A DNA stretch of 64,000 nt from Pseudomonas lini (lineage in GTDB: Bacteria > Pseudomonadota > Gammaproteobacteria > Pseudomonadales > Pseudomonadaceae), in contig NZ_JAUSSR010000021.1 in the NCBI RefSeq assembly GCF_030812475.1, forward strand, positions 30,230 to 94,229. The letters are read 5' to 3'. The notes under the pieces are model-generated. The model saw nothing but the letters and a program-made list of their open reading frames with translations. It did not search any database and was not told where the DNA came from. Of the stretch, positions 41,667-50,070 are shown one piece after another; position 1 is the first letter of the stretch; each line of letters opens with the position of its first letter. The translations under genes were made by a program, and so were the position numbers.

Positions 41667-43598
41667 ATGGACGGCCGAATGTCTGCTACTTATCGCGCCG
41701 CTCTAAGTGCCGCGCTGCTTTACCTGCTGGTTTCAATAGGCTGGCTGCAATTGAGTGGTCATGTATTGAGCAGTTTCTTCGATAGCTCCGAAGCGTCGCA
41801 GCGATGGCAACTGATCAACGGTTACGCTTGGGTCGTGTTCAGCGCCGGGTTGATGTTCCTGGCCCGGGCGCGTTTGTTCCGCTGCCCGGGGGTCGACGCC
41901 AGGTTGCATGAGCGCAGCGAGGACCGGCAACGTTTGCGACAGGCGGCCGCGGTGTTCGATTGCACCCGCGAAGGGGTGCTGGTCACCAATAACAATGGCC
42001 TGATTGTTCACGTGAATCGGGCGTTCATGGAAATCACCGGTTACCCGCGTGAGGAAGTGCTTGGCCAGCGACCGAGCATGTTCAAGTCGGGGCATCATCC
42101 GCCCAGCTTCTACGAGGCGATGTTCGCGACCCTCAATAGCGTCGGCGAGTGGAGCGGGGAAATCTGGAACCGTCGCAAATGCGGCGAGATCTACCCGCAA
42201 TGGCAGACGATCCGCATCATTCATGACGATCAGGGACAGCTCAGCCAGTACGTGGCGGTGTTTTCCGACCTCAGCGCGATCAAGAACTCAGAGCATGAAC
42301 TCAAGCACCTGGCGCATCACGATCCGCTGACCGATCTGCCCAACCGCCTGCTGTTCACCGACCGGACCGAACAGGCGCTGGCTTCGGCGCAGATTCACAA
42401 GCGCGGTTGTGCATTGCTGCTGATCGATCTGGATCATTTCAAGATGATCAACGACAGCCTCGGGCACTCGATCGGTGATCAGCTGCTCAAAGCCGTAGCC
42501 GAGCGTTTGCAGGCCATGTTCGGCCCGGGGATCACCCTGGCGCGGCTGGGGGGCGACGAGTTTGCCGTGCTGGCCGAGAGCTGCGTGCAGCTGATGCAGG
42601 CGGCGGCGCTGGCTCAGCGGATCATCGATGGCTTCAAACAACCGTTCTTGATCGCCGGACATCGGCTGTTCATCAATACCAGCATCGGTATCAGCCTGTT
42701 TCCCGGTGATGCGTTGAGCGCTGAACAGCTGTTACGTAACGCCGACTCGGCGCTGTTCAAGGCCAAGGGTACAGGTCGCGATGGCTACGCGCTTTACACC
42801 GAAGAGTTGACCGCCCACGCCCAGCAACGGGTCGAGACGGCGGTTGAGCTGCGCCGTGCGCTGGAGCAGCAGGAATTGCGCGTGTATTACCAACCGGTTC
42901 ACGACCTCAAGACCCGTCGCCTGATTGGCGTCGAGGCGCTGGTGCGTTGGGAGCATCCGCAGCGCGGGCTGGTGCCGCCGGCGGAATTCATTCCCGTTGC
43001 CGAGCGCACCGGATTGATCGCGCAAATTGATGTCTGGGTGATGCGCCAGGCTTGTCAGCAAATGTGCCAGTGGCTGCAGGCCGGTGTGGCGTTGTCGTTT
43101 ATCGCGGTGAATGTATCGTCGAGGTTGTTCGCTCGCCGTGAATTGTTCCAGCAGGTGGCCAAGGTACTGAACGAAACCGGGCTCGATCCGGCCTGCCTGG
43201 AGCTGGAAATCACTGAAAGTGCGGTGATGGACGACCCGGAAGTGGCGTTGGAGCAGATGCATCGAATGCGCGAGCTGGGTGTGCGGCTGGCCATCGATGA
43301 CTTCGGTACTGGCTATTCATCGTTATTGCGACTCAAGCGATTACCGGTGCAGAAGCTGAAGATCGATCAGGGATTTGTCGCCGGGTTGCCGTGGGATGAG
43401 GATGACGCGGCGATTGTGCGGGTGATCATTGCCTTGGCGCAGAGCATGGGGATGCAGGTGCATGCCGAAGGGATTGAGCAGGTGGAGCAGGCGGGTTTTC
43501 TGCTTGAGCACGGTTGTGATCTCGGACAGGGGTACTGGTTCGGGCGCCCGGTTCCGCCTGGGCAGCTGGACTGGCTGCGGACACCGGAAATTCCCTAG
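41667..43598 (+). CDS. Membrane PAS-GGDEF-EAL protein
   Basis: 643 residues: two N-terminal transmembrane helices (about 11-30 and 50-68), a PAS/PAC domain (about 95-215), GGDEF with intact GGDEF at 295-299, and EAL with EALVRW at 423-428, later ELEITESAVM and DDFGTGYSSL (catalytic EAL motifs present). Both cyclase and phosphodiesterase signatures look intact, so net activity cannot be told. ATG 41667 has AAGGAC right against it; ATG 41679 (MSATYRAAL) is about equally likely. Confidence 0.88.
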   Translation: MDGRMSATYRAALSAALLYLLVSIGWLQLSGHVLSSFFDSSEASQRWQLINGYAWVVFSAGLMFLARARLFRCPGVDARLHERSEDRQRLRQAAAVFDCTREGVLVTNNNGLIVHVNRAFMEITGYPREEVLGQRPSMFKSGHHPPSFYEAMFATLNSVGEWSGEIWNRRKCGEIYPQWQTIRIIHDDQGQLSQYVAVFSDLSAIKNSEHELKHLAHHDPLTDLPNRLLFTDRTEQALASAQIHKRGCALLLIDLDHFKMINDSLGHSIGDQLLKAVAERLQAMFGPGITLARLGGDEFAVLAESCVQLMQAAALAQRIIDGFKQPFLIAGHRLFINTSIGISLFPGDALSAEQLLRNADSALFKAKGTGRDGYALYTEELTAHAQQRVETAVELRRALEQQELRVYYQPVHDLKTRRLIGVEALVRWEHPQRGLVPPAEFIPVAERTGLIAQIDVWVMRQACQQMCQWLQAGVALSFIAVNVSSRLFARRELFQQVAKVLNETGLDPACLELEITESAVMDDPEVALEQMHRMRELGVRLAIDDFGTGYSSLLRLKRLPVQKLKIDQGFVAGLPWDEDDAAIVRVIIALAQSMGMQVHAEGIEQVEQAGFLLEHGCDLGQGYWFGRPVPPGQLDWLRTPEIP

Positions 43599-43626
43599 AC
43601 GCAAAACTTCCCGCATGCACACCTTC

Positions 43627-43712
43627 CTGTAGGAGCCGGCTTGCCGGCGAAGGCGCCTTCATTGGCAATGCAAGGCTCAAGGCTGCCTTCGCCGGCAAGT
43701 CAACGCCTCCAG
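43627..43712. repeat. REPIN
   Basis: Forward core at 43627-43652 (GTAGGAGCCGGCTTGCCGGC) and an inverted, degenerate core at 43686-43712. Confidence 0.8.
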
Positions 43713-43744
43713 AGGGCGTGCATCAGTAATTTGGTTATATAAAC

Positions 43745-43769
43745 ATTCTTAAATAGTCTTTTTAAGAAT
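43745..43769. promoter_or_regulatory. Palindrome upstream of oscA, candidate CysB-linked site
   Basis: ATTCTTAAA (43745-43753) and TTTAAGAAT (43761-43769) form a perfect 9-bp inverted repeat 84 bp before oscA. AT-rich promoters with such elements are typical of sulfate-starvation genes of Pseudomonas; CysB control is inferred. Confidence 0.5.
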
Positions 43770-43852
43770 ATCCGCGCTTATCTACTATTGGTCTCACGCC
43801 GCAAGCAGTGCCGCCCACTGCCAGGCAACCTCTCAGTCGAAGGAGCAGCACC

Positions 43853-44035
43853 ATGAGCGCATCCCTGCGTAGCGTTGACGGTCAAGACGAAGCCACCATC
43901 TTGCGTGAGATCCAGAGTGCCTTGCGCGATCTGCGGTTTGGCGCAGTTGAAATCACTGTGCACAACGCTCAGGTGGTTCAGATCGAACGCAAGGAAAAAT
44001 TCCGATTGCAGAACCCTGGCAACAAGCCGAGCTGA
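43853..44035 (+). CDS. oscA: OscA, small sulfur-starvation protein (YezD/DUF2292 family)
   Basis: 60 residues: EATILREIQSALRDLRFGAV then EITVHNAQVVQIERKEKFRL, the YezD-family pattern. In Pseudomonas a gene of this kind, oscA, precedes sbp and is linked to organosulfur use under sulfur limitation, for example during chromate stress. The location just upstream of sbp-cysTWA supports that name. GGAG lies 8 bp before the ATG. Confidence 0.82.
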   Translation: MSASLRSVDGQDEATILREIQSALRDLRFGAVEITVHNAQVVQIERKEKFRLQNPGNKPS

Positions 44036-44045
44036 AACAAAGATC

Positions 44046-44116
44046 AAAAGATCGCAGCCTGCGGCATCTCCTACGGGGGATTTGTGCCAGGAGCTGCCGC
44101 AGGCTGCGACCTTTTA
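44046..44116. repeat. REP-like hairpin between oscA and sbp
   Basis: CGCAGCCTGCGGC pairs with GCCGCAGGCTGCG, with further CTCCT/AGGAG pairing around a 17-nt loop. Placed between co-directional genes it could also act as a partial terminator or mRNA stabiliser. Confidence 0.8.
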
Positions 44117-44182
44117 ACCGGCAACCGCGATTCCGAAACCCATAAGAAAAGCCATCACAATAGAATTCCAGGAGCTTTCACC

Positions 44183-45196
44183 ATGTCGTCGATTCGTCAT
44201 TTCGCTTTGGCCGCCCTGGCCAGCGCCCTTTTTGCTGGTTCCGCGGTTGCCAAGGATTACGAACTGCTCAACGTGTCGTACGACCCGACTCGTGAGCTGT
44301 ATCAGGACTACAACGCCGAATTCAGCAGTTTCTGGAAGAAGGCACATCCGGACGACAACGTGAAAATCCAGCAATCCCATGGCGGCTCGGGCAAACAGGG
44401 CCGCGCGGTGATCGACGGTCTGCGCGCTGACGTGGTGACGCTGGCCCTGGCGGGTGATATTGATGAAATCGCCAAGCTCGGCAAGACCCTGCCGGCCGAC
44501 TGGCAGAAGCGTCTGCCGGAAGCGAGCACGCCGTACACCTCGACCATCGTGTTCCTGGTGCGCAAGGGCAATCCCAAGGGCATCAAGGACTGGGGCGATT
44601 TGACCAAGAGCGGCGTTGAAGTCATTACCCCGAACCCGAAAACCTCCGGCGGTGCGCGCTGGAACTTCCTGGCAGCCTGGGCCTATGGCCTGAAAGCCAA
44701 CGGCGGTGACGAAGCCAAGGCCAAGGAGTACGTACAGACCCTGTTCAAGCACGTTCCCGTTCTGGATACCGGCGCTCGCGGTTCGACCATCACCTTCGTC
44801 AACAATGGTCAGGGCGACGTGTTGCTGGCCTGGGAAAACGAAGCCTTCCTGGCGCTGAAAGAAGAGGGCGGCGCTGAAAAATTCGACATCGTGGTGCCTT
44901 CGCTGTCGATCCTCGCCGAACCGCCGGTGGCCGTGGTCGACAAAAACGCAGAGAAAAAGGGCAACACCGAGATCGCCGAGGCTTACCTCAAGCACCTGTA
45001 CAGCCCGGCGGGCCAGGAAATCGCGGCGAAAAACTTCTATCGTCCACGTGATAAGGACGTCGCAGCCAAGTACGCCAAACAGTTCCCGACCCTGGACCTG
45101 GTGACCATCGACAAGGACTTCGGCGGCTGGAAAACCGCGCAACCGAAATTCTTCAATGACGGTGGCGTGTTCGACCAGATTTACCAGGCGCAGTAA
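44183..45196 (+). CDS. sbp: Sulfate-binding periplasmic protein
   Basis: 337 residues with a signal peptide (ALAALASALFAGSAVAKDY). YELLNVSYDPTRELYQDYNA, QQSHGGSGKQ and TPNPKTSGGARWNFLAAWAY are the conserved sulfate/thiosulfate-binding motifs of Sbp/CysP. It delivers sulfate to CysTWA encoded next. A terminator-like hairpin separates it from cysT, so it is likely made in excess over the permease. Confidence 0.95.
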   Translation: MSSIRHFALAALASALFAGSAVAKDYELLNVSYDPTRELYQDYNAEFSSFWKKAHPDDNVKIQQSHGGSGKQGRAVIDGLRADVVTLALAGDIDEIAKLGKTLPADWQKRLPEASTPYTSTIVFLVRKGNPKGIKDWGDLTKSGVEVITPNPKTSGGARWNFLAAWAYGLKANGGDEAKAKEYVQTLFKHVPVLDTGARGSTITFVNNGQGDVLLAWENEAFLALKEEGGAEKFDIVVPSLSILAEPPVAVVDKNAEKKGNTEIAEAYLKHLYSPAGQEIAAKNFYRPRDKDVAAKYAKQFPTLDLVTIDKDFGGWKTAQPKFFNDGGVFDQIYQAQ

Positions 45197-45216
45197 TCTG
45201 CACCCAGTCATAAACG

Positions 45217-45244
45217 AGCCCCGATTTAACTGTCGGGGCTTTGC
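45217..45244 (+). terminator. Attenuating hairpin between sbp and cysT
   Basis: AGCCCCGA (45217-45224) and TCGGGGCT (45233-45240) followed by TTG only; a weak T run suggests partial termination. Confidence 0.65.
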
Positions 45245-45266
45245 GCGTTCTCAACCAAGGACTTTT

Positions 45267-46085
45267 ATGTCGCGTCGTATCTCCCCCGTCATACCCGGCT
45301 TCGGGCTGACGCTGGGCTACACCTTGGTGTACCTCAGCCTGATTGTGCTCATTCCACTGGCGGCGATGTTCGTGCATGCCGCTCAACTCACCTGGGAGCA
45401 GTTCTGGGCGATCATTTCGGCGCCTCGGGTGCTGGCGGCGTTGAAGCTGAGCTTCGGCACCGCCCTCTGTGCCGCAATCATCAACGGCATCATCGGCACG
45501 TTGCTGGCCTGGGTGTTGGTGCGCTATTCCTTCCCGGGGCGAAAAATCATCGATGCGATGATCGATCTTCCGTTCGCCTTGCCCACTGCCGTCGCCGGTA
45601 TCGCGTTGACCGCGCTCTACGCGCCAAACGGCTGGGTAGGGCAGTTCGCGACCGACCTGGGGTTCAAGATCGCGTATACCCCCCTCGGCATCACCCTGGC
45701 ACTGACTTTTGTAACGCTTCCATTCGTAGTACGTACAGTACAACCTGTATTGGCCGATATCCCCCGCGAAGTGGAGGAAGCGGCAGCGTGCCTCGGTGCG
45801 AAACCCTTGCAGGTTTTCCGCCATATTCTGGTGCCTGCCTTGCTCCCTGCCTGGTTGACGGGCTTCGCTTTGGCCTTTGCCCGCGGGGTTGGCGAGTATG
45901 GATCGGTGATTTTCATCGCCGGCAACATGCCGATGAAAACCGAGATTCTGCCGCTGCTGATCATGGTCAAACTCGACCAGTACGATTACACCGGCGCTAC
46001 CTCCATTGGTGTACTGATGCTGGTGGTTTCTTTCATTCTGTTGCTGCTGATCAACTTGCTGCAGCGGCGCATCGAAACCCCATAA
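45267..46085 (+). CDS. cysT: Sulfate ABC transporter permease CysT
   Basis: 272 residues, about six transmembrane helices, with the EAA-type loop that contacts the ATPase (EVEEAAACLGAKPLQVFRHI). The ATG at 45267 follows CCAAGGA; the longer frame from 45156 overlaps sbp and is rejected. Works with CysW, CysA and Sbp for sulfate/thiosulfate uptake. Confidence 0.94.
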   Translation: MSRRISPVIPGFGLTLGYTLVYLSLIVLIPLAAMFVHAAQLTWEQFWAIISAPRVLAALKLSFGTALCAAIINGIIGTLLAWVLVRYSFPGRKIIDAMIDLPFALPTAVAGIALTALYAPNGWVGQFATDLGFKIAYTPLGITLALTFVTLPFVVRTVQPVLADIPREVEEAAACLGAKPLQVFRHILVPALLPAWLTGFALAFARGVGEYGSVIFIAGNMPMKTEILPLLIMVKLDQYDYTGATSIGVLMLVVSFILLLLINLLQRRIETP

Positions 46086-46097
46086 GGAGGCGCACAA

Positions 46098-46967
46098 ATG
46101 TCCCAATCGTCTATTGCTGCTGCTTCCTCGAACGCCTCCCGCCGTGGCAGCGCCTCATCGCGGCGACTGCTGATCGGCCTTGGCTGGCTGATTTTTGCCC
46201 TGTTCCTGTTGTTGCCGCTGGTTATCGTGGTGTCCCAAGGCCTGAAGCTCGGGATCGGTGCGTTCTTCACGGCGATTTTTGAACCGGATGCATTGTCGGC
46301 CCTGAAGCTCACGGTGATCGCCGTGCTGATTTCGGTGCCGCTGAACCTGGTGTTTGGCGTCAGTGCGGCGTGGTGCGTGAGCAAGTACTCGTTCCGCGGC
46401 AAAAGCATCCTCGTCACGCTGATCGACCTGCCGTTTTCGGTGTCGCCGGTGATCGCCGGTCTGGTGTACGTGCTGATGTTTGGCGCCCAGGGCTTGTTCG
46501 GGCCATGGTTGCAGGATCACGACATCCAGATCGTCTTCGCCTTGCCGGGCATCGTGCTGGCGACAATCTTCGTCACCGTACCGTTTGTGGCCCGGGAGCT
46601 GATTCCGCTGATGCAGGAGCAAGGCACCCAGGAAGAGGAGGCCGCGCGCCTGCTCGGGGCCAATGGCTGGCAGATGTTCTGGCATGTCACCGTGCCCAAC
46701 ATTAAATGGGGTCTGATCTACGGGGTGGTGCTGTGTACGGCGCGGGCCATGGGTGAGTTCGGTGCGGTGTCGGTGGTTTCCGGGCATATTCGCGGGGTGA
46801 CCAACACCCTGCCGCTGCACGTCGAGATCCTCTACAACGAATACAACCACGTGGCCGCGTTCGCCGTGGCGAGCCTGTTGCTGATCCTGGCGCTCTTCAT
46901 CCTGCTGCTCAAGCAGTGGAGCGAAAACCGTATTAACCGCCTGCGCGCCAGCGCCGCGGAGGAATAA
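46098..46967 (+). CDS. cysW: Sulfate ABC transporter permease CysW
   Basis: 289 residues, six predicted helices, EAA loop TQEEEAARLLGANGWQMFWH. The N-terminus carries a Ser/Ala-rich extension before the first helix. AAGGAGG lies 9-13 bp upstream. It pairs with CysT to form the membrane channel. Confidence 0.94.
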   Translation: MSQSSIAAASSNASRRGSASSRRLLIGLGWLIFALFLLLPLVIVVSQGLKLGIGAFFTAIFEPDALSALKLTVIAVLISVPLNLVFGVSAAWCVSKYSFRGKSILVTLIDLPFSVSPVIAGLVYVLMFGAQGLFGPWLQDHDIQIVFALPGIVLATIFVTVPFVARELIPLMQEQGTQEEEAARLLGANGWQMFWHVTVPNIKWGLIYGVVLCTARAMGEFGAVSVVSGHIRGVTNTLPLHVEILYNEYNHVAAFAVASLLLILALFILLLKQWSENRINRLRASAAEE

Positions 46968-46970
46968 GTC

Positions 46971-47960
46971 ATGTCGATCGAAGTGCGTAACGTCAGCAAG
47001 AATTTCAACGCGTTCAAGGCGCTGGACAACATCAGCCTGGACATTCAAAGCGGCGAACTGGTCGCGCTGCTCGGCCCTTCCGGTTGCGGCAAGACCACGT
47101 TGTTGCGGATCATCGCCGGCCTGGAAACACCGGATCAGGGAAACATCGTATTTCACGGTGAAGACGTTTCCGGCCATGACGTGCGTGATCGCAACGTCGG
47201 CTTCGTGTTTCAGCACTACGCCCTGTTCCGCCACATGACCGTGTTCGACAACGTCGCGTTCGGCCTGCGCATGAAACCGAAAAACCAGCGCCCCAGCGAG
47301 AGCCAGATCGCGGTGAAAGTCCACGAGCTGTTGAACATGGTGCAATTGGACTGGTTGGCGGATCGCTATCCGGAACAGCTGTCCGGCGGTCAGCGTCAAC
47401 GTATTGCCTTGGCCCGCGCCCTGGCGGTGGAGCCGAAGGTGCTGCTGCTCGATGAGCCGTTTGGCGCCCTTGATGCCAAAGTCCGTAAGGAGCTGCGACG
47501 CTGGCTCGCTCGGCTGCACGAAGACATCAACCTGACCTCGGTCTTCGTGACCCATGACCAGGAAGAAGCCATGGAAGTCGCCGACCGCATCGTAGTGATG
47601 AACAAGGGTGTGATCGAGCAGATCGGTTCACCGGGTGACGTCTACGAAAACCCGGCCAGCGATTTCGTCTATCACTTCCTCGGCGACTCGAACCGTCTGC
47701 ATTTGGGTGAAGACAACCATGTGCTGTTCCGGCCTCACGAAGTGTCGTTGTCGCGCCACGAACTGGAAGACCATCACGCCGCCGAGGTGCGGGATATCCG
47801 TCCATTGGGCGCGACGACCCGGGTCACGTTGAAGGTCGAAGGACAGAGCGATTTGATCGAAGCGGAAGTGGTGAAGGATCACGACAGCCTGACTGGCCTG
47901 GTGAAGGGCGAGACGCTGTTCTTCAAGCCGAAGGTCTGGCAGAAAGTCGCCAACCTCTAA
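46971..47960 (+). CDS. cysA: Sulfate ABC transporter ATPase CysA
   Basis: 329 residues with Walker A GPSGCGKTT, the Q-loop, signature LSGGQRQRIALARAL, Walker B VLLLDEPFGALD and the switch histidine in VTHDQEEA. The C-terminal ~90 residues are the TOBE-like regulatory domain. It powers sulfate import. Last gene of the operon, followed by a REPIN. Confidence 0.95.
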   Translation: MSIEVRNVSKNFNAFKALDNISLDIQSGELVALLGPSGCGKTTLLRIIAGLETPDQGNIVFHGEDVSGHDVRDRNVGFVFQHYALFRHMTVFDNVAFGLRMKPKNQRPSESQIAVKVHELLNMVQLDWLADRYPEQLSGGQRQRIALARALAVEPKVLLLDEPFGALDAKVRKELRRWLARLHEDINLTSVFVTHDQEEAMEVADRIVVMNKGVIEQIGSPGDVYENPASDFVYHFLGDSNRLHLGEDNHVLFRPHEVSLSRHELEDHHAAEVRDIRPLGATTRVTLKVEGQSDLIEAEVVKDHDSLTGLVKGETLFFKPKVWQKVANL

Positions 47961-47969
47961 AGCAAAAGC

Positions 47970-48065
47970 TTCGCGAGCAAGCCCGCTCCCACATTCATCT
48001 ATGGCGTTCACGAATAACGTGTTCACTGGAGATCCAATGTGGGGGCGGGCTTGCTCGCGAAAGCG
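47970..48065. repeat. REPIN
   Basis: TTCGCGAGCAAGCCCGCTCC (from 47970) and the inverted GGGGGCGGGCTTGCTCGCGA (48040-48060) separated by ~45 bp. Confidence 0.85.
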
Positions 48066-48067
48066 AT

Positions 48068-48586
48068 TTACGCCGCAGCGTTATCCTGGCGCAAACGCAC
48101 ACCACCCGCCCGCGCCTCGATCTGCGCTTTCAACTCCCGCCGCAGCCCCAGCAAAAACGCCAGCTCCACCACCACAAACAACGGCCCGACAATCAACCCC
48201 GTCACATCATCGACAAACGCCGGTTTGCGTCCTTCGTAGTGATGACCGACAAACTGAATCGCCCAGCCGATCACAAACATCCCGATGCCACTCGCCAGCC
48301 AGACCAGCGTGCTTTGCTGCGCCAGCACTTGACCTGCCCAAAGGCACAGCCCGAGCAACACAGTCATCAGCACCCCGAGGCGCAGTTCCAGGCGCAGGTA
48401 AAACCACGCTGACGCCAGCGCTACCAGCATGGCCGGCGACAGCCAGCCCCCGGCCCATTGCGGACGGGACAGCAATACCGTCACCGCCACTACAATCATC
48501 GGAATGCCGACGAAGTGGGTGGCAATATTGCGTGGGTCACGATGGTAGGTAGCGTATTGACTGAGATGGTCGACGAGGCTTTTCAT
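48068..48586 (-). CDS. Mpo1-like (DUF962) membrane protein
   Basis: 172 residues with four or five hydrophobic helices. YATYHRDPRNIATHFVGIP and IQFVGHHYEGRKPAFVDD hold the conserved histidines (HxxxxN...H and GHHxxEGRKPA) of the Mpo1 family, whose yeast founder is an Fe-dependent dioxygenase of 2-hydroxy fatty acids. Activity in bacteria is not established. ATG 48586 is preceded by AGGAGG, which settles the start against the longer frame. Confidence 0.8.
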   Translation of the reverse strand: MKSLVDHLSQYATYHRDPRNIATHFVGIPMIVVAVTVLLSRPQWAGGWLSPAMLVALASAWFYLRLELRLGVLMTVLLGLCLWAGQVLAQQSTLVWLASGIGMFVIGWAIQFVGHHYEGRKPAFVDDVTGLIVGPLFVVVELAFLLGLRRELKAQIEARAGGVRLRQDNAAA

Positions 48587-48670
48587 TGATATTCCTCCTG
48601 TAGGGTGATGGATCATGCCCCGGGCACATCATTCGCTCTGTCAGCCAGGCGACAATTTGAAGGAGTTTTC

Positions 48671-49366
48671 ATGGATATGAAGGTCTGGCGTCCACGCCTG
48701 ATGAGCGGCCAGTGGTTCAGCCAGTTACCTGTTTCCTTTCAGGATAGTCTGCTGTCAGCCGCGCGTGTCCGGCGTCTGCTACCGGGGCAACGGCTGTTCC
48801 AGCGCGGCGATCCACCGTGCGGGTTGTATGCGGTGCTCGAAGGATCGGTGCGCATCGGGGCGGTGAGCGAGCAGGGCAAGGAGGCGTTACTGAGCCTGGT
48901 GGAGCAGCCCCACTGGTTCGGCGAAATCTGCCTGTTCGACGGTCAGTCGCGGACCCATGATGCGATCGGCCTTGGACATTGCGTGCTATTGCACATACCG
49001 CAAGCCGTATTGCTGGCGTTGCTCGATGATCAACCGGTGTATTGGCGGCAACTGGCATTGCTGATGAGCCACAAACTGCGCCTGACCTTCATCAGCCTCG
49101 AACAGCTGAGCCTGATGCCGGCCACGGCACGCCTGGCTCACCGCTTGCTGATGATTGCCCAGGGTTACGGCGAAATCGAATCGCCGCGGCGTTTGTTGCA
49201 GCTGCAACAGGAGCAGCTTGCTTCAATGTTGTCGCTGTCGCGCCAGACCACCAACCAGATACTCAAGGATTTGCAGGGGCAGGGGATTGTGAATTTGCGG
49301 TACGGCGAAATCGAGATAGTGGATGTAGAACGACTGCGGGCGTTGGCGACAATCCGACCCTCTTAA
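48671..49366 (+). CDS. Crp/Fnr family transcriptional regulator
   Basis: 231 residues: N-terminal cyclic-nucleotide-binding-like beta-barrel (about 20-130; GLYAVLEGSVRIGAVSEQGK, WFGEICLFDGQSRTHDA) and C-terminal winged helix (LASMLSLSRQTTNQILKDLQ). The canonical cAMP-binding RxS segment is not obvious (QSRTHDA), and no Fnr cysteine cluster is present, so the effector is unknown. AAGGAG lies 6 bp before the ATG. Confidence 0.85.
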   Translation: MDMKVWRPRLMSGQWFSQLPVSFQDSLLSAARVRRLLPGQRLFQRGDPPCGLYAVLEGSVRIGAVSEQGKEALLSLVEQPHWFGEICLFDGQSRTHDAIGLGHCVLLHIPQAVLLALLDDQPVYWRQLALLMSHKLRLTFISLEQLSLMPATARLAHRLLMIAQGYGEIESPRRLLQLQQEQLASMLSLSRQTTNQILKDLQGQGIVNLRYGEIEIVDVERLRALATIRPS

Positions 49367-49377
49367 CAAAAATTACT

Positions 49378-49430
49378 GTAGGAGCGAGCGATGCGGCGAT
49401 CCGACTTGCCCGCGAGCGAAGTGTCAGCCG
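49378..49430. repeat. Degenerate REP fragment
   Basis: GTAGGAGCGAGCGATGCGGC followed by GATCCGACTTGCCCGC; mosaic of two REP-type arms. Confidence 0.5.
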
Positions 49431-49547
49431 GCATCAATGCTGGTTCACTCGATGATTCGGGCAGGTGCATCGGACGCAGAGGAAAGATTGTAATGGGCAA
49501 CGGGGTCGAACACGCCTAGCCTGTGATGACGATAATCGAGGTGTGTC

Positions 49548-49913
49548 ATGCGTGTACTGTTAGTGGAAGACGAGCCTGAGCTCGCCAGGCTGTTGGCCAA
49601 AGGCCTGAGCGAGGCGAGTTATGCGGTGGATGTGGCCGTCAACGGGATGGCTGGCCGTCGGTTTATCGAGTCCGGCGAGTACGAGCTGATCATCCTCGAC
49701 GTGATGCTGCCAGGGCTTAACGGCTGGCAGTTGCTGCAACAGATCCGCAAGCTGGGTGATACGCCGGTGTTGTTTCTGACGACCAAAGATGGAATCGAGG
49801 ATCGCCTGCGCGGGCTGGAGTTGCATGAAGATGATTATTTGCTCAAGCCGTTTGCGGTGAGCGAGTTGGTGAAGCGGGTGCGCAAGGTGTTGCGGCGGGA
49901 TCGGGGGCGCTGA
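49548..49913 (+). CDS. Receiver-only response regulator (truncated OmpR type)
   Basis: 121 residues that form a complete receiver domain (MRVLLVEDEPELARLLAKGL, phospho-acceptor in IILDVMLPGLNGW, lysine in YLLKPF) and stop right after RVRKVLRRDRGR, the linker where OmpR-family regulators continue into a winged helix. No DNA-binding domain and no kinase gene follow; a REPIN starts 30 bp later. Likely a truncated heavy-metal-type regulator (CopR/IrlR-like), or a single-domain receiver. Confidence 0.75.
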   Translation: MRVLLVEDEPELARLLAKGLSEASYAVDVAVNGMAGRRFIESGEYELIILDVMLPGLNGWQLLQQIRKLGDTPVLFLTTKDGIEDRLRGLELHEDDYLLKPFAVSELVKRVRKVLRRDRGR

Positions 49914-49942
49914 GGCGTTTCTGTGGTGTCTGATCCGGCCCC

Positions 49943-50036
49943 TTCGCGAGCAGGCTCGCTCCCACATGGGTTCTGCGGTGTACACCGATTTTCGTATCTG
50001 TTGGAGATCAACTGTGGGAGCGAGCCTGCTCGCGAT
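49943..50036. repeat. REPIN
   Basis: TTCGCGAGCAGGCTCGCTCC and the inverted GGAGCGAGCCTGCTCGCGA around a ~45-bp spacer. Confidence 0.88.
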
Positions 50037-50070
50037 GAGGTCAGATCAGACACCACAACTCCAAGACCTG

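Noticed and set aside
43627..43712. Terminator of the GGDEF-EAL gene
   Set aside because: It is a REPIN without a T run; it may stabilise RNA but is not a standard intrinsic terminator.
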